From contig NW_001865080.1 in NCBI RefSeq assembly GCF_000002865.3, positions 17,875 through 60,616 on the forward strand: a stretch of DNA of 42,742 nucleotides, written 5' to 3'. The notes below the pieces were generated by a model. That model did not search any database. It was not told where the DNA came from and worked only from the letters and a program-made list of their open reading frames with translations. How positions within the stretch are numbered: position 1 is the first letter of the stretch; every line of letters begins with the position of its first letter. The DNA is from Monosiga brevicollis MX1. Taxonomy: Eukaryota; Opisthokonta; Choanoflagellata; Craspedida; Salpingoecidae. This document shows positions 18,519 through 29,403 of the stretch, in pieces. A program made the translations under genes and the position numbers.

Positions 18519-19697
18519 ATGCTGATTCCCAAGGCGAACCGCAAGGCGATCTACACCCGCCTCTTCCAGGAGGGTGTCCTCATCGCTGAGAAGGATTTCA
18601 ACGCTCCCGCTCACTCTGAGCTGGCCGAGATCCCCAACCTCCAGGTCATCAAGGCCTGCCAGTCGCTCAACTCTCGCGGCTATGTCAAGGAGCAGTTCGC
18701 GTGGCGCCACTACTACTGGTACCTGACCGATGAGGGTCTCGAGTACCTCCGCACTTACCTCCACCTTCCCGCGGAGGTTGTGCCCAACACCCACAAGCAG
18801 CCTGCTCGCCCCACCGCTCGCCCCGGTCGCGCGGCTGCTCGCCCTGCTGCCTCGGGTTTCCGTGGTGCCGCGGATTCCTACCGCCGTGGTAAGCCTGCTC
18901 TCCAAATGATCCAGCTTCCACACACGCACAACTTTTGATACACCAAACAGCTCCACAACTTGTTGATACGATTGCTTTGTGGAGTGGCAATCTGCCAACG
19001 ACTTTGACATGTCCATGCTATTTTATGGCCGTGTTTGTTCCCCAACCCGCCCGAACACCAAGTGTTTCTTCTTTTTCTTGTTCATTGATGACTCAGGCAT
19101 TTGGCTTTATGCCGGCCTGTAGTGGGTCGGCACATGCTGAAAACTCTAGCTACCTTTTACATCTCTGAGAACAAGCAAAGATGACCTGTGTTGTGTTTGT
19201 GTCTGATTCTTTTTCCTCCCCGGCACGGGCAAGGCGCGTTTGGGTCTGCCTCGACCCAGTTTTGTTCCCTGATGACTCAGGCATTTGGCTTTATGCCGGC
19301 CTGTAGTGGGTCGGCAAATGCTGAAAACTCTAGCTACCTTTTATTTCTCTGAGAACAAAATCCCGCCTTGCTTGTGTCTTCGATTTGTTGGTGGTGCTTT
19401 TGTCGTTTATTCTTGTTCACTGATGACTCAGGCATTTGGCTTTATGTCGGCCTGTAGTGGGTCGGCACATGCTGAAAACCCTAGCTACCTTTAATTACTC
19501 TGAGAACAAGACAACTGATACCCATCCTTCACCATCCAATCACATGCATCGCCCTGCCGCTGTTTTTTTGCACGCTAGCTCACTCGTACTCTTCCTTGCT
19601 TTTGCTACTTTCTTCAGACGAGGGCAAGGTTGGTGGTGCCGGTCCTGGCTTCCAGCCCCAGTTCAAAGGCTCGTACGGTCGTGGTGCCTCCATGTAA
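18519..19697 (+). CDS. RPS10: 40S ribosomal protein S10 (eS10), 149 aa
   Basis: Exons 18519-18888 and 19618-19697 (450 nt). The N-terminal winged-helix domain is unmistakable: [56 protein letters not shown], followed by the Arg/Gly/Pro-rich tail ending in YGRGASM. eS10 sits in the beak of the 40S subunit near the mRNA entry. The start MLIPK matches the family (MLMPK in human); an ATG five codons upstream is probably in the 5' intron. The only coding intron (729 nt) is far longer than its neighbours and carries three box C/D snoRNA-like elements, the usual host arrangement for guide RNAs in ribosomal protein genes. Confidence 0.97.
19077..19175 (+). ncRNA. Box C/D snoRNA-like element, copy 1 (RPS10 intron)
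   Basis: Terminal stem CTTGTTC (19077-19083) with GAACAAG (19169-19175), C box TGATGA (19086-19091), D box CTGA (19165-19168), and an internal CTGA (19137-19140) that could be D'. Between them is an 8-bp hairpin (TGCCGGCC with GGTCGGCA, one wobble). The segment AGGCATTTGGCT (19095-19106) is a perfect complement of a conserved 28S rRNA stretch recalled as AGCCAAATGCCT. Spliced-intron processing is the expected biogenesis. Confidence 0.82.
19260..19360 (+). ncRNA. Box C/D snoRNA-like element, copy 2 (RPS10 intron)
   Basis: Nearly identical to copy 1 in the core. The terminal stem is TTTTGTTC (19260-19267) with GAACAAAA (19353-19360): the outer pair C-G of copy 1 is T-A here, a compensatory change. 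C box 19270-19275, D box 19349-19352, internal CTGA 19321-19324, rRNA-complementary segment 19279-19290. The bases directly before the D box (TTTATTTCT) differ from copy 1. Confidence 0.82.
19411..19511 (+). ncRNA. Box C/D snoRNA-like element, copy 3 (RPS10 intron)
   Basis: The terminal stem TCTTGTTC (19411-19418) pairs fully with GAACAAGA (19504-19511). C box 19421-19426, D box 19500-19503, internal CTGA 19472-19475, rRNA-complementary segment 19430-19441. The internal hairpin keeps pairing with one G-U. Bases before the D box (TTTAATTACT) differ again, while the core is conserved. Confidence 0.82.
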
Positions 19698-20534
19698 AAA
19701 TTGATGGCTGCCATCTAGTTGACCGTTTGGAGAGTGTTGTGCCCCGGCTCATCGCATACGACTGACTCCAAATCAAAAACAAAAACCCCCAAATTCAGCG
19801 CGTGGTCGCTTTGTCGACATGCCCAGTTCTATGAAGACCAAAGTCACATTCAAGCCGGGAAAGGGACACACACTGAACTGAAGACAACACACACGTGTAT
19901 TTCAACAATTGCAAGGGGCTGAGACATCACTCGTAGGATTGGTTCGGGCTGTCGTGGGTACCACAGTTGCTTTCTATTACTATACGGTTAGGTCCCGTCG
20001 TTGGGCTTATCACTCTCGGCTGCTGACCTTCAACCCTCTCGCATAGCATATTGGACAGTGCACAACACTTGATCAAACGTTTCAACATTAAGTAGGGCTC
20101 TTCTCTGTCTTGGTGTCATGTTGGAGTCAGTTCGGTTCAGTTTGATCTTTCCAATTTGGTTGTCGGGTTCAATAAACATACAAAGGCGGAGAAGGAAGTT
20201 GGGCGGAGGAGCACACGCTGGCATCACAGCATACGTGGACGTGGCGAGGCCACCGTTGACCGCCACCGTCAGTCACATACCGCAGAAAACATATCACTCA
20301 TCGATGCCAAGGAAAAAGTCAAGCGAAGGAAAAAAAAAAAAAAAAAGAAAAAAAGAAAAAGAAAAAGGCATAAAAAAGGGGGGCAGGTGAACCAAAGTAA
20401 AAAATGAGGCATGGCCTCTCGGGGTGGCTGGATGGGGAAAGGACAGAAAACAAGGCAACATCAAAGGACGGCACATGAAAACGAAAGAAGGGTTCAAAAG
20501 AACATGCGCTTGGACAAGCGTCAACAGGAAGCGT
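19698..20534. other. Convergent RPS10 / EIF3L 3' region, no gene seen
   Basis: 3'UTR and spacer. An AATAAA lies at 20171-20176 on the plus strand and an A-rich tract at 20329-20376. The short frames are not supported. Confidence 0.5.
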
Positions 20535-23500
20535 TTATCGGTTAGACGTAACCATCTTCAGGGAAGCTGTCAAGAAATCGTCGCCGTAGCTCTTCTTGAC
20601 AGTCATGGTGGCAATGCAGATCTCATCGCCATCAACATAAAAGTCAACGCTGTCCGTGAACTGACGTTCGCCGGCCAGCGGCTCGCCTCCAGGAGTATGA
20701 ACAATCTGGCTCATCTTGTGCTTGAAGCTGTGCAACATTGATCGCAGCTGCGGCACCGTCTGAAATAAAAATAAGAGGCGGGGGTGCAAGACGAAGAAGC
20801 ACATGAGACATGGACATGTCGGTAAAAGAAGATGCACAACGAAGAAGAGAAAAAAAATAATAGAAGGTCCATCAGACAATTAAAACCTTATCATTAGTCT
20901 CGACAGAGCACTTAGAGCGCTTAAGTAGTACCAATATAGAAAGCATCATTGGACCGCTTCAACAAGAACGACCAAAAACAGAAACGAAAATAACTAGGCT
21001 CACACACGCATGCAAACACAATAAAACGCACCAGTTCCAAGAACTTGGCCAACTTCTCGAGCTTCATGCGCGTGTAGAGCTTGAGGTAGCTGCGGATTTG
21101 ACCCAAAAGGATCAACTGCTTTGCCTCTTGCTTGAACAGTTCCAATTGTCGCTCAGACTCAGCCTTGAGCACGTCCTCCTCAGGAGGTTGTTGGGGGTCC
21201 GCCAAAAAGGGGCAAAGGAATCGAGGAGCACCACGGAGCAGAAGATGGTTGATGGCTTCATCGGCACCCTCGCCAGACTGAATCTTGCGAATGTTCTCAC
21301 CCTCCTTCTCGTTCATCAGATGCTCGACCGAGCGCTCAAGGCGCTGGGGCAGCAGACTGTAGGCGAGAGCAAGGAGGCAGACAATGGTGTCGCGTTTGCG
21401 GCCTCCATCGTAATGACCAGGTCCACGGTGGCTGGCCATTTGGATCAGAATCGACTCGAACAGACGGAAGGCATCCTGATAACGGCGCAACATCAAATAG
21501 CAAAATCCTATGCCAAGAAAAGAGCAAGCAGTCAGTCTAACAGCTGCAAAAGTATGCACAGATTCAAAGGCGAAACAAATCTTACCGAGATGATAGTGGA
21601 GAGATACGTTGCAGGCCGGCACGAGAGAGAAGATGAAACGGCGATCCAGATCAACGTTCTTCATGATCTGCAGAGCTTGACGATAATCGCCTGATGACAT
21701 GCGCAATGCCAAGGTGGAGTGAGACCAACGTGCAAGAGATGATAAAGACAACGCAGCGCGTGCCTCAGCCACACTCGGAAAAGGCGAGAAAAGGAACGAA
21801 ATATCGTCTGCCAGCAGGGGGAAATGTCGGCACAAAAAGCCGCACGCCTCCAAAAAAGCAGAACTCAATCTAGCGTCCGCCTCTTCAACATCATTCATGG
21901 AATCCCCGAAGGGATCCTCTTTGACGTTGCTTTGAACGGCGCATATAACAAGGCAAAAGCGGACAAGGGATGCCAAGATAGCCAAACGACAAGACTCGAC
22001 GGCATGCGTGTGTTCAAGCGTTGCACGACACAGCTACTAACCAAGGTGGCACTGCAGACGGACAAGGCCGACAAGGGAGAAGCAGCCGAGCATTTTGTAG
22101 AGGCTGCTCTTGCCAAAGGCACCAGCCATCTCAGTGGGGTTTTGGCCGCTGCGGTAGGCCTCGAGTTGTTCGTTGATTTCGCTCTTGAGAATGAGGGAGT
22201 GCAGGGCGTTGAGAACAATGGTGACGTTCCAGGCGTTGGGTCGCTCGGCGATCTCCTGATAGTCGCTCTCGGTCTTGGCGTCATCAACGCGGGATCGGAA
22301 AATGACAAAGTCTTGGAACTATGAGATGTGAATGACACGCACATGATGGGAGCGTGAGTAAGCCTTGAAACATGGCCAAAGATGTGCGAGGGTGCTTGGA
22401 GTGGGGGTGGGGAAGGAGCCTCAGGTTGTCAGAGGTCAAGTATCATCACATAAAATCAGGACGATAACGCAGTATGATGCTCATCTTTGGCAACTTCCCA
22501 CGAGTGTGTTTGTTTTGTTTTATCAACAACCATGGCAAGATGTCAGCTGGGAGAAAAAGAATGAAGAAGAAGAACCAACCTGGTACAAGAACTCATCAAT
22601 CATGTCCCAAAGCCACTTGTTAGGCAGCTCGAGGTCGAGAGGCGCATCCGGCTCTGTGCAAAAGAGAACCCATTGAAAATGCCGGTTAGGAATGGCCTGT
22701 GACGATAGCCAGTGTCAGCAAGACTAGAGATGACGAGTAAACTCACCGACAAACATGTTGATGAGCTCAATGTAGTGGTCGTACGAGGCATGGCGATCCT
22801 CCACGGTGATTTCAATGTTGGTGTTGCTGGAACGGTAGTAGACATCACGGTAGTAGAGCTCGGGATACAACGAAACGAAGTACGAGTCCTCCTGGCCTTC
22901 CTGCTCGAACATGGCCTGGATGTACACGGGCTCGGGCCATCGGCTGTCCTTGAAGTATCTAATGAATCATGGGAACCCAGGGAAAAAAATCAGAAATCGG
23001 TCATGGCAGTTCTCTCAGCTGGGTTCTTTGGAAACACGTGATCAAACTGGACCTTGGTGCCAACGTACTGGTCGGTGGTGCGACGCCATTTGTATTCGTA
23101 ATGCTCTTCGATTTCCTTGAGGCTCTTCTCTTGAATGGCCTTGTTGAACGAGCGGAGGTAGTTTTGCACCTCTTGCGGGACATTGGCGTTAATGTCCGCA
23201 ACGGTGATTTCTGCGAGACAAAAGTCACACCATTGTCGCGTCAGGTATGCATCAAGACTGAAGGGCTTTGAAGCTATGATGATCAGTCGACTGACAGCAC
23301 AGCACCAGAGGCCGCAGAGAAAACAAAAATTCTCAAATGCCAAAAAAAAGCAGTCAAGGCAACGGAAAGAAGGAAGTTTCATGCCGGTTTCCCTTTGACA
23401 TGCCACAGGACGGGAGCCGTAAGGCCCACGACCACGACAGCCAAAAAAATACGACATTGTTAATCTTGCACTGCAGCGAAAGCCATCTCGCCAGAGAGAA

Positions 23501-23718
23501 GACCAGCTGATGGTTTTAGAAACAGTGCTTGGGAGCGCGACGGCGCACACACGGAACAAAGCCGATAAAGAACATAAAAAAAAGGGCAGACAACCACAAA
23601 AAAAAGGGCATCCAGTCTTGCCACAAACGACGGCCACTCAAAGTCTTGGCGCTGCAATCGGTGCAGGCCACGGCCAGAGAAGGAGCTCACCTTGCTCTTC
23701 AAAGGTTTCCTGCTCCAT
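20535..23718 (-). CDS. EIF3L: Eukaryotic translation initiation factor 3 subunit L, 512 aa
   Basis: Eight exons: 23718-23691, 23210-23069, 22958-22747, 22653-22580, 22318-22042, 21690-21586, 21507-21032, 20759-20535; phases agree throughout (1539 nt). Family landmarks in order: VQNYLRSFNKAI, YFKDSRWPE, SLYPELYYRDVYYR, LPNKWLWDMIDEFLYQ, ALHSLILKSEINEQLE, GFCYLMLRRYQDAFR, QIRSYLKLYTRMKLEKLAKF, and a C-terminal FYVDGDEICIA. The C-terminal half is the PCI domain that builds the octameric core of eIF3, which recruits the 40S subunit to mRNA. Human EIF3L has 564 aa; the shorter N-terminus accounts for the difference. The last intron (21031-20760) is A/T-rich. Confidence 0.95.
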
Positions 23719-24499
23719 GATGTCGGTTCACGATCAGTGAGCGCCAGAGGGAAGTGTGAGGGCAGCCCTGATACCACACACACGAGGCAGAGTGAAGAGA
23801 GAGAGAGAGAGAGGGAGACCACGAGTTGAACACTGACAAGAGGTAGCACACTCTCTCTACCTCCTCTCTCTCAACGGCTAAAACACATTCATGCAAACGA
23901 CAACGTGGGAGCTGAAGCTTGTGGGCCTGTGCAACGTGAAGGGCTATCTAAATATAGTGCAAGCATCCGAAGATAGAACGATCGACTCAAACTCGTTTGT
24001 TTTTGCCCCACCCTCATTGCTACTAAATGTACTTGATCTGTCTTTTGTTCAACAAAAGCAGAAAAAAAATTTCAAGAGAGAGAGAGAGAGAAAGAGAGAA
24101 ACTCAACTCAGTGGCGTTGGTGACTTGATGTGACGTGGTGAAGGCCCATTTAACACACACTGAACCGGACCAGACCGCCTGAGACACGCTCGGGCCCGAG
24201 TTCGCCTCAGTCGCAGGTGCTAGTGGCTGTTGCATTCTTTGAACCGGCTCCAGTAGCTGCTGTTGAGGTTTGACGGTGCCGTGTCAGCTTGCAGCACGCG
24301 CCTGTAAGCCCCCCGGACGCCGCCGGCTGTTTAAACACATCAGCAAAACAAATAGTAGGTCAGGAGCCCCCTGTCACGGACACTGGCAACCATCGACTCA
24401 TCGACTGTTGCGAGGCTTGACGTCCCCGCCTCGTCGCCTCTCACTGGTCGTGGATATGTGCCCGTCCTGCCTGCGTTTTGACGGACAGCCACCAGCATC
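23719..24499. other. Divergent EIF3L / PSMD11 promoter region
   Basis: No gene seen. GA tracts at about 23797-23816 and 24077-24100 are CT-rich on the EIF3L sense strand. No TATA box or recognisable RNA gene was found. Confidence 0.5.
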
Positions 24500-26445
24500 A
24501 TGGCCACCATGGAGGCTCGAATGGACGTGGATGCCGAGGACGAGCTTGAACACCAGGCTCACCATGAAGCTCAGACGCTGGTTGACCCAGAAGGCGCCAT
24601 GCAAGCCCTCCGTGATGCAAGTCAGTTGGGACCAGATAGATGTGCTTGCTCTGCAACTCTTGATCCGACCCTGATGTCGACATTGGCGCCACCCCACACC
24701 TAACACAATTTCTTCCCATGCTCGTTGACACCTTGACAGTTGCACAGCCTCTTGACCGCTCCGTCTCTGGCGCTATCAAGAAGCGCGACAAGGACATTAC
24801 CGAGCTGAGCCAGCTCTATTCCAAATATGACAAGGCTGCCGAAATGCGTCAGCTTATCGATGACGTTCGTCCCTTCCTCGAAGTCATCAGCAAGGCCAAG
24901 GGCGGCAAGGTCTTCAAGAATCTTATCGACCGCTTTGTCGAGCTAAAATCCGCTACGCCCGATGAGGTCTGAGCGCGCTGTTTAGCGCATCCTTCTGCTC
25001 TGCCCGCAACTTTGATGTGCTCCGCCCCTTTCCCTACCTTGGACCTAAGCCGTCCGCTTGCCTCTTCGTCGATTGGCGCGCCACATAGAAAGTCAACATG
25101 TGCAAGGATTGCATTGCCTGGGCCCAGGAGAACAAGCGCACGTTTCTGCGCCAGGCTCTTGAAGTCCGACTCATTGCCCTCCACCTCGATGCCAAGGTGC
25201 GTGCCCTACCTTTTGCTCTCACAACACCAGGCTAGGCTTGACCACGACTTGCGTTGTTTATCTTTGCGCTCACCCCGTCAATCGCCACTCTGATGGCTCT
25301 CTGCTGGGACGCAGCAATACCAAGAGTGTTTGGCAGAGCTTCAGCCATTGGTCCGGGAGCTCAAGCGCCTGGACGATCGCCAGCTGCTCGTTGAGGTCAT
25401 GCTGATGGAATCCCAAGCCCTCTTCGCTCTGTCCAACTACCCCAAGGCACGCGCCTCGCTCGTTTCAGCGCGCACCACCGCCAACACCATCTACTGTCCG
25501 CCCAAGATGCAAGCCGCGCTCGATCTGCAGTCTGGCATCCTGCATGCTCAGGAGGGTGATTACAAGACTGCATACTCATACTTTTACGAAGCCTTTGAAG
25601 GCTACGACTCAGTGGACATGCCGGCCAACGCCCTTCGTGGCCTCAAGTACATGCTGCTGAGCAAGGTCCTGCTCAAGGATGCCGCAGATGTCCCGGCCAT
25701 TGTCACCGGCAAACTGGCTCTCAAGTACTCGGGCCGTGATATTGAGGCCATGCAGGCCGTCGCGGCCGCCGACCTGAAGCGTTCCGTTGCCAACTTTGAG
25801 CGGGCGCTCAAGGATTATCCTTCGGTACGTTGAACAAATCGACCGCGCCTGCAGAACAAGGCCAGGCCCACCTCCTTGTGTTTGAAGACGGCCTTCAATA
25901 AACGGGCGCCGAGGCTCACTTCTCATCAACACCACCTCTAACCCTTCCCCTCTTGCATTGCTTCAGGAACTGCAAGATGACATGGTGGTTCAAGGACATG
26001 TTCATGATTTGTGGGATTCCCTGTTGCAGTCCAACTTGGCGCGCATCGTCGAGCCCTTCTCGCGAGTAGAGATTACCCACGTCGCCGAGACCATCAACCT
26101 CTCCGTGGCTGACGTGGAGAAGAAGCTCTCACAGATGATCCTGGACGGCCAGCTCCACGGCATCCTCGACCAAGGCACAGGCTGTCTGGAAATTTTTGAA
26201 CCTGAAACCAAGGATGAGACGTAAGGCTCGACCCGGAATCTTTTTTTTTTTTTCTTTTTTTTTTTCCTCTGGCCCATGACTTGCGCATGACAATCGTGGT
26301 AATTTTTTTTTTTTAACTGTTGCTTCGTCTTGTTGGTTCCCACCTGTTCCGTGCTACTTGCAGCTATGACTTGGCATTGCAGACGATTGAGCACGCTGGG
26401 TCGGTGCTGGATGCGCTCCAAAAGAAAGCGCAAAAGCTGTATTAA
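24500..26445 (+). CDS. PSMD11: 26S proteasome non-ATPase regulatory subunit 11 (Rpn6), 433 aa
   Basis: Six exons: 24500-24620, 24740-24966, 25089-25196, 25315-25824, 25967-26220, 26364-26445 (1302 nt). Human PSMD11 has 422 aa. Conserved blocks: [79 protein letters not shown], and the PCI winged-helix [32 protein letters not shown]. Rpn6 is an alpha-solenoid and PCI protein of the lid that clamps the lid to the base and the 20S core. The N-terminus is more acidic than in animals. Translation could start at the third codon-four ATG (MEARMDV) as well. Confidence 0.97.
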
Positions 26446-26768
26446 GATGTGACCCTCGTTCTGTGCCAAGCCGCAGTGTCCCGAGGATCTCTGCAGGCAA
26501 TGTCCGTGTGCCCTGGATTTCTGTCTCAACTCATTTGCGTCTCTTTTGTACCGACAACGGAAGAAAAAGAACGAAAGAATGGAATGGAAAAAATGGAAAA
26601 GTTTCCCGATGCTCTGAAACAGGTTCACCCTCAAAGCTGAACTCGGCACACATTGCATATGTAATTTTTCGACACGAGACATTTGACAAGAGCAGAGGGA
26701 GTGAGGGGTGGCATGGCTAGTAGGAAGCCCAAGCATTCCTGGTAGGAGGCAGGCTTTTGCCAGTGTAT
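26446..26768. other. Convergent PSMD11 / GID8 3' spacer
   Basis: About 320 bp of 3'UTR for both genes; no further gene seen. Confidence 0.5.
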
Positions 26769-27998
26769 CTAAACCACGGTGCCCTCCATGGGTTGGCTGG
26801 CGTTGAGCTTGGTGACCGCCTTTTCGACGGCCTCGGCTGGGTTCAGCGCTGGATACGCGATACCAGCTTCCGTCATTTGCTCTTGGCACCATTCCAGCAG
26901 CCGAACCATGTTTGTCAAGGTTGTGCGTGCCTCGACTCCCTGCGATGACAGTTGCAAAATCAACAATCGCCCCCATTAGATGAGGCGACACAAGTGGACG
27001 AGAGCCAAGCCGAGGTGTCCTACCTGAGCTTGCAACACGGCCGTATTGATCAGCGAAGCCAAATGCTGGCGGCGCTCAACGGACAACAAGCCCTGCAGTG
27101 GGGATCTGGCAGCAATATCAGTGATGAGCCGTGCACCGTGCAGCGAGGTGAGCTGGCTGCATGTCCAAAGAGGCAAAGGGACTGGAGTGACGATGAACAA
27201 AAAAGATCAAGTCAACCCCCACCCCCACCACCACCCCCCTCAAAAAAAAAAAATAAGTAAATAAATAATAGTGACGCACGATTGTGGCTGCCCAAATGCC
27301 AAAAGGCCCATGGCCTGCTGAATCTCAGAGCGAAGGGCTGCTGTGGCTGAAGACTCTTCATCCGCATCGCTGGCCGTCAACTGGTCGACGTTGAATTCGG
27401 TCTGACACAAGAAATTGGCAGCGAGATGAGTCTGCAGGTTGAGTGGCTGTGGAGCAAGCAGCACATGACGAGGCTAGGCGAGGTGCCAACTTGAGCAAAG
27501 TTGATGGCTTCAGACAAGGCCCCTTTGCGTATCAGTTCGATAAACTGTTGAACTCGCAGCTTGAGGTACAGCTGGTTGTCGGTATCAAAAATGTCTGTGC
27601 TAATGTCATTGACGCGGCGAAACGCCCCCTCCACATCCCCAGCGTCGATGGATTCACGAATCTACGGCCACGCGCAGGATGAGACCAGCGGGCCAGAGGA
27701 TGATGGCGTCGAGATGCAAAGGCACAGCAACCAAGGTGACTTGGGAAAGGAGTCAAGACACGAGCAGCCAGGCACGGGGCACCTGTTGTCGAGTGTCCAC
27801 AGCGCTGAGGTCACCGGTGGCATCCAGGTCTGCCTCATGGGCTAGTGCTTCAGCAGCATCCCTGTAGCCCTCAACGATCAAAAACTCGAGTACGGCACGA
27901 TCCAGTGCCTGCAGTCGGGGCGCTCTTTCACGATCGGCGTGCTCACGCCAGCTGGCGTCCACCTCTGGCGCCGCCAGCTCGTCGACGTCGACGTTCAT
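26769..27998 (-). CDS. GID8: GID8/TWA1 homologue (LisH-CTLH-CRA protein), 253 aa
   Basis: Five exons: 27998-27783, 27661-27491, 27401-27280, 27105-27024, 26939-26769 (762 nt, in phase). The N-terminal helix pair LDRAVLEFLIVEGYRDAAEAL is a LisH motif. The next exon is CTLH: IRESIDAGDVEGAF, DTDNQLYLKLRVQQFIELIRKG, ALSEAINFAQ. The rest is the CRA region (MGLLAFGQPQ, RRQHLASLINTAVL, LLEWCQEQM). This order and length (human GID8, 228 aa) fit GID8, a scaffold of the CTLH/GID E3 ubiquitin ligase. RanBP9/10 share these motifs but carry a SPRY domain, absent here. It lies tail-to-tail with the proteasome subunit gene. Confidence 0.92.
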
Positions 27999-28437
27999 GC
28001 CGCTGTTGCTCGTGTTTGTTGTTGGTGGAACCGGTGATGCTGATAGTGTTGACTCTCACTGCATCAACGTCTCTCTTGTGTGTGGCGCGGTCGCCAGCCA
28101 AGGACCCACGGCCAGCCACCAATCCCAGCAAGAAAGCAACCAGCAACAAAACTATGCCTGTGTACAGGATGTCAAGGTGTCAGACGGAGCGAGGGTGCGG
28201 GGACGACTAGGGGGGTCGTCGGCGGGAATGAAAAGAGCCCATCACAACAAAGCAAAACTGCGTGACATCCAGTGCGGGCTGAGCCAAAAGCAAAGGCCGG
28301 ACCAGCCGTCGCTTCCACCCCCAACGAGACTTACTTTGCAGGGCGCCTTCAGCCGTATCTTGCTCCAATGTCACGTCACCCCCACCGGCAAGCATTCACT
28401 GGCTGTGCAAGCAGCCACCCCATTGATCGAACTGCCA

Positions 28438-28460
28438 AAAAAAAAAAAAAAAAAAAATAG

Positions 28461-28510
<50 letters not shown>

Positions 28511-28520
28511 CTCTCTCTCT

Positions 28521-28574
<54 letters not shown>

Positions 28575-28606
28575 CTCTCTCAAGCTCTCTCTCTCTCTCT
28601 CTTTCG
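28438..28606. repeat. Poly-A plus (CT)n with AAGCTCTCT interruptions
   Basis: About 20 A residues are followed by a long CT tract broken at intervals by CAAG, giving a second-order repeat. Confidence 0.9.
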
Positions 28607-28986
28607 AGCGAGTGGCAACAAGAAACTCGAGTGCAGTGAGCATACCTTTTCGAGTGGGCTCGAAAGAAGTGACCATATCCGCTTGTTGGCCCTCTTTGGA
28701 TGGACTGGTGATGGTGATGGTGGGGTGAGTGCCGGACGTGCTAGTACGGGGTGTAGTCAACTCCGTGTGCCTACCACCTGCTGGCCTCCTTCTCCCCCGA
28801 TCCAAACGCACACCCTGAGCCCTTGGCGCCCTGTGCGTGTGTGTACTCGAGTTCGTCTGTCACTTGTCTGTACACTCTCTCACCTCTTTGTCCAACACAC
28901 TTGTCCGCGTGGATGACACTACAGGGTTATGTGATACATTTTAGAGAAGCGTATTCAATTTTACTTCAGGGTGTCTTCTCAGCAAC

Positions 28987-28987
<1 letters not shown>

Positions 28988-29026
<39 letters not shown>
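28988..29026. repeat. (CA)n microsatellite
   Basis: About 19 CA units followed by a CG-alternating stretch. Confidence 0.9.
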
Positions 29027-29027
<1 letters not shown>

Positions 29028-29403
29028 GGGCGCGCGCGCTGCGCCATCCGCCAGAGCGACGTGGTGGCTGCCGTCAGTCTTGCTGCTTCCGACTCCTCGT
29101 CCTCCTCCTCCTCTTCTTCTTCTTCGTCTTGTTTTTTCGACTCCTTGTACTCTTCTCCTCTCCCTTCTCTCTCCCTCTCTTTCTCTCTCTCTTTTTCGTT
29201 GACACGAGGGACGATCTTCCGTTGATCCACCTTTTGCTCATTCGCCTCGTGTGCTGCATCGATCCTCAGGAATTAAACAGCGCGCCTTCTTCTTCTTCTT
29301 CTTCGTCGTCGTCGTCGTCTCTGATGGGGATAGGGTATTGGGCAGGGCACGTCATTTGCTTGGAAGACAAGAAACACCAAAGGCGTCTGGGTGCGGCACA
29401 GCC

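Larger units (their letters stand above)
27999..29403. other. Divergent GID8 / acyltransferase spacer with microsatellites
   Basis: No gene seen. Holds poly-A and CT/AAGCTCTCT repeats (28438-28606), a CA microsatellite (28988-29026), and CT-rich and TTC/TCG triplet runs up to 29320. The region upstream of 29404 is open in the acyltransferase frame back to 29251 but has no ATG there. Confidence 0.5.

Noticed and set aside
19077-19511. Reading the three RPS10-intron repeats as a CRISPR-like or transposon array
   Set aside because: Nuclear intron context, C/D boxes and element-specific terminal stems explain the structure better; spacing is irregular and there are no cas genes.
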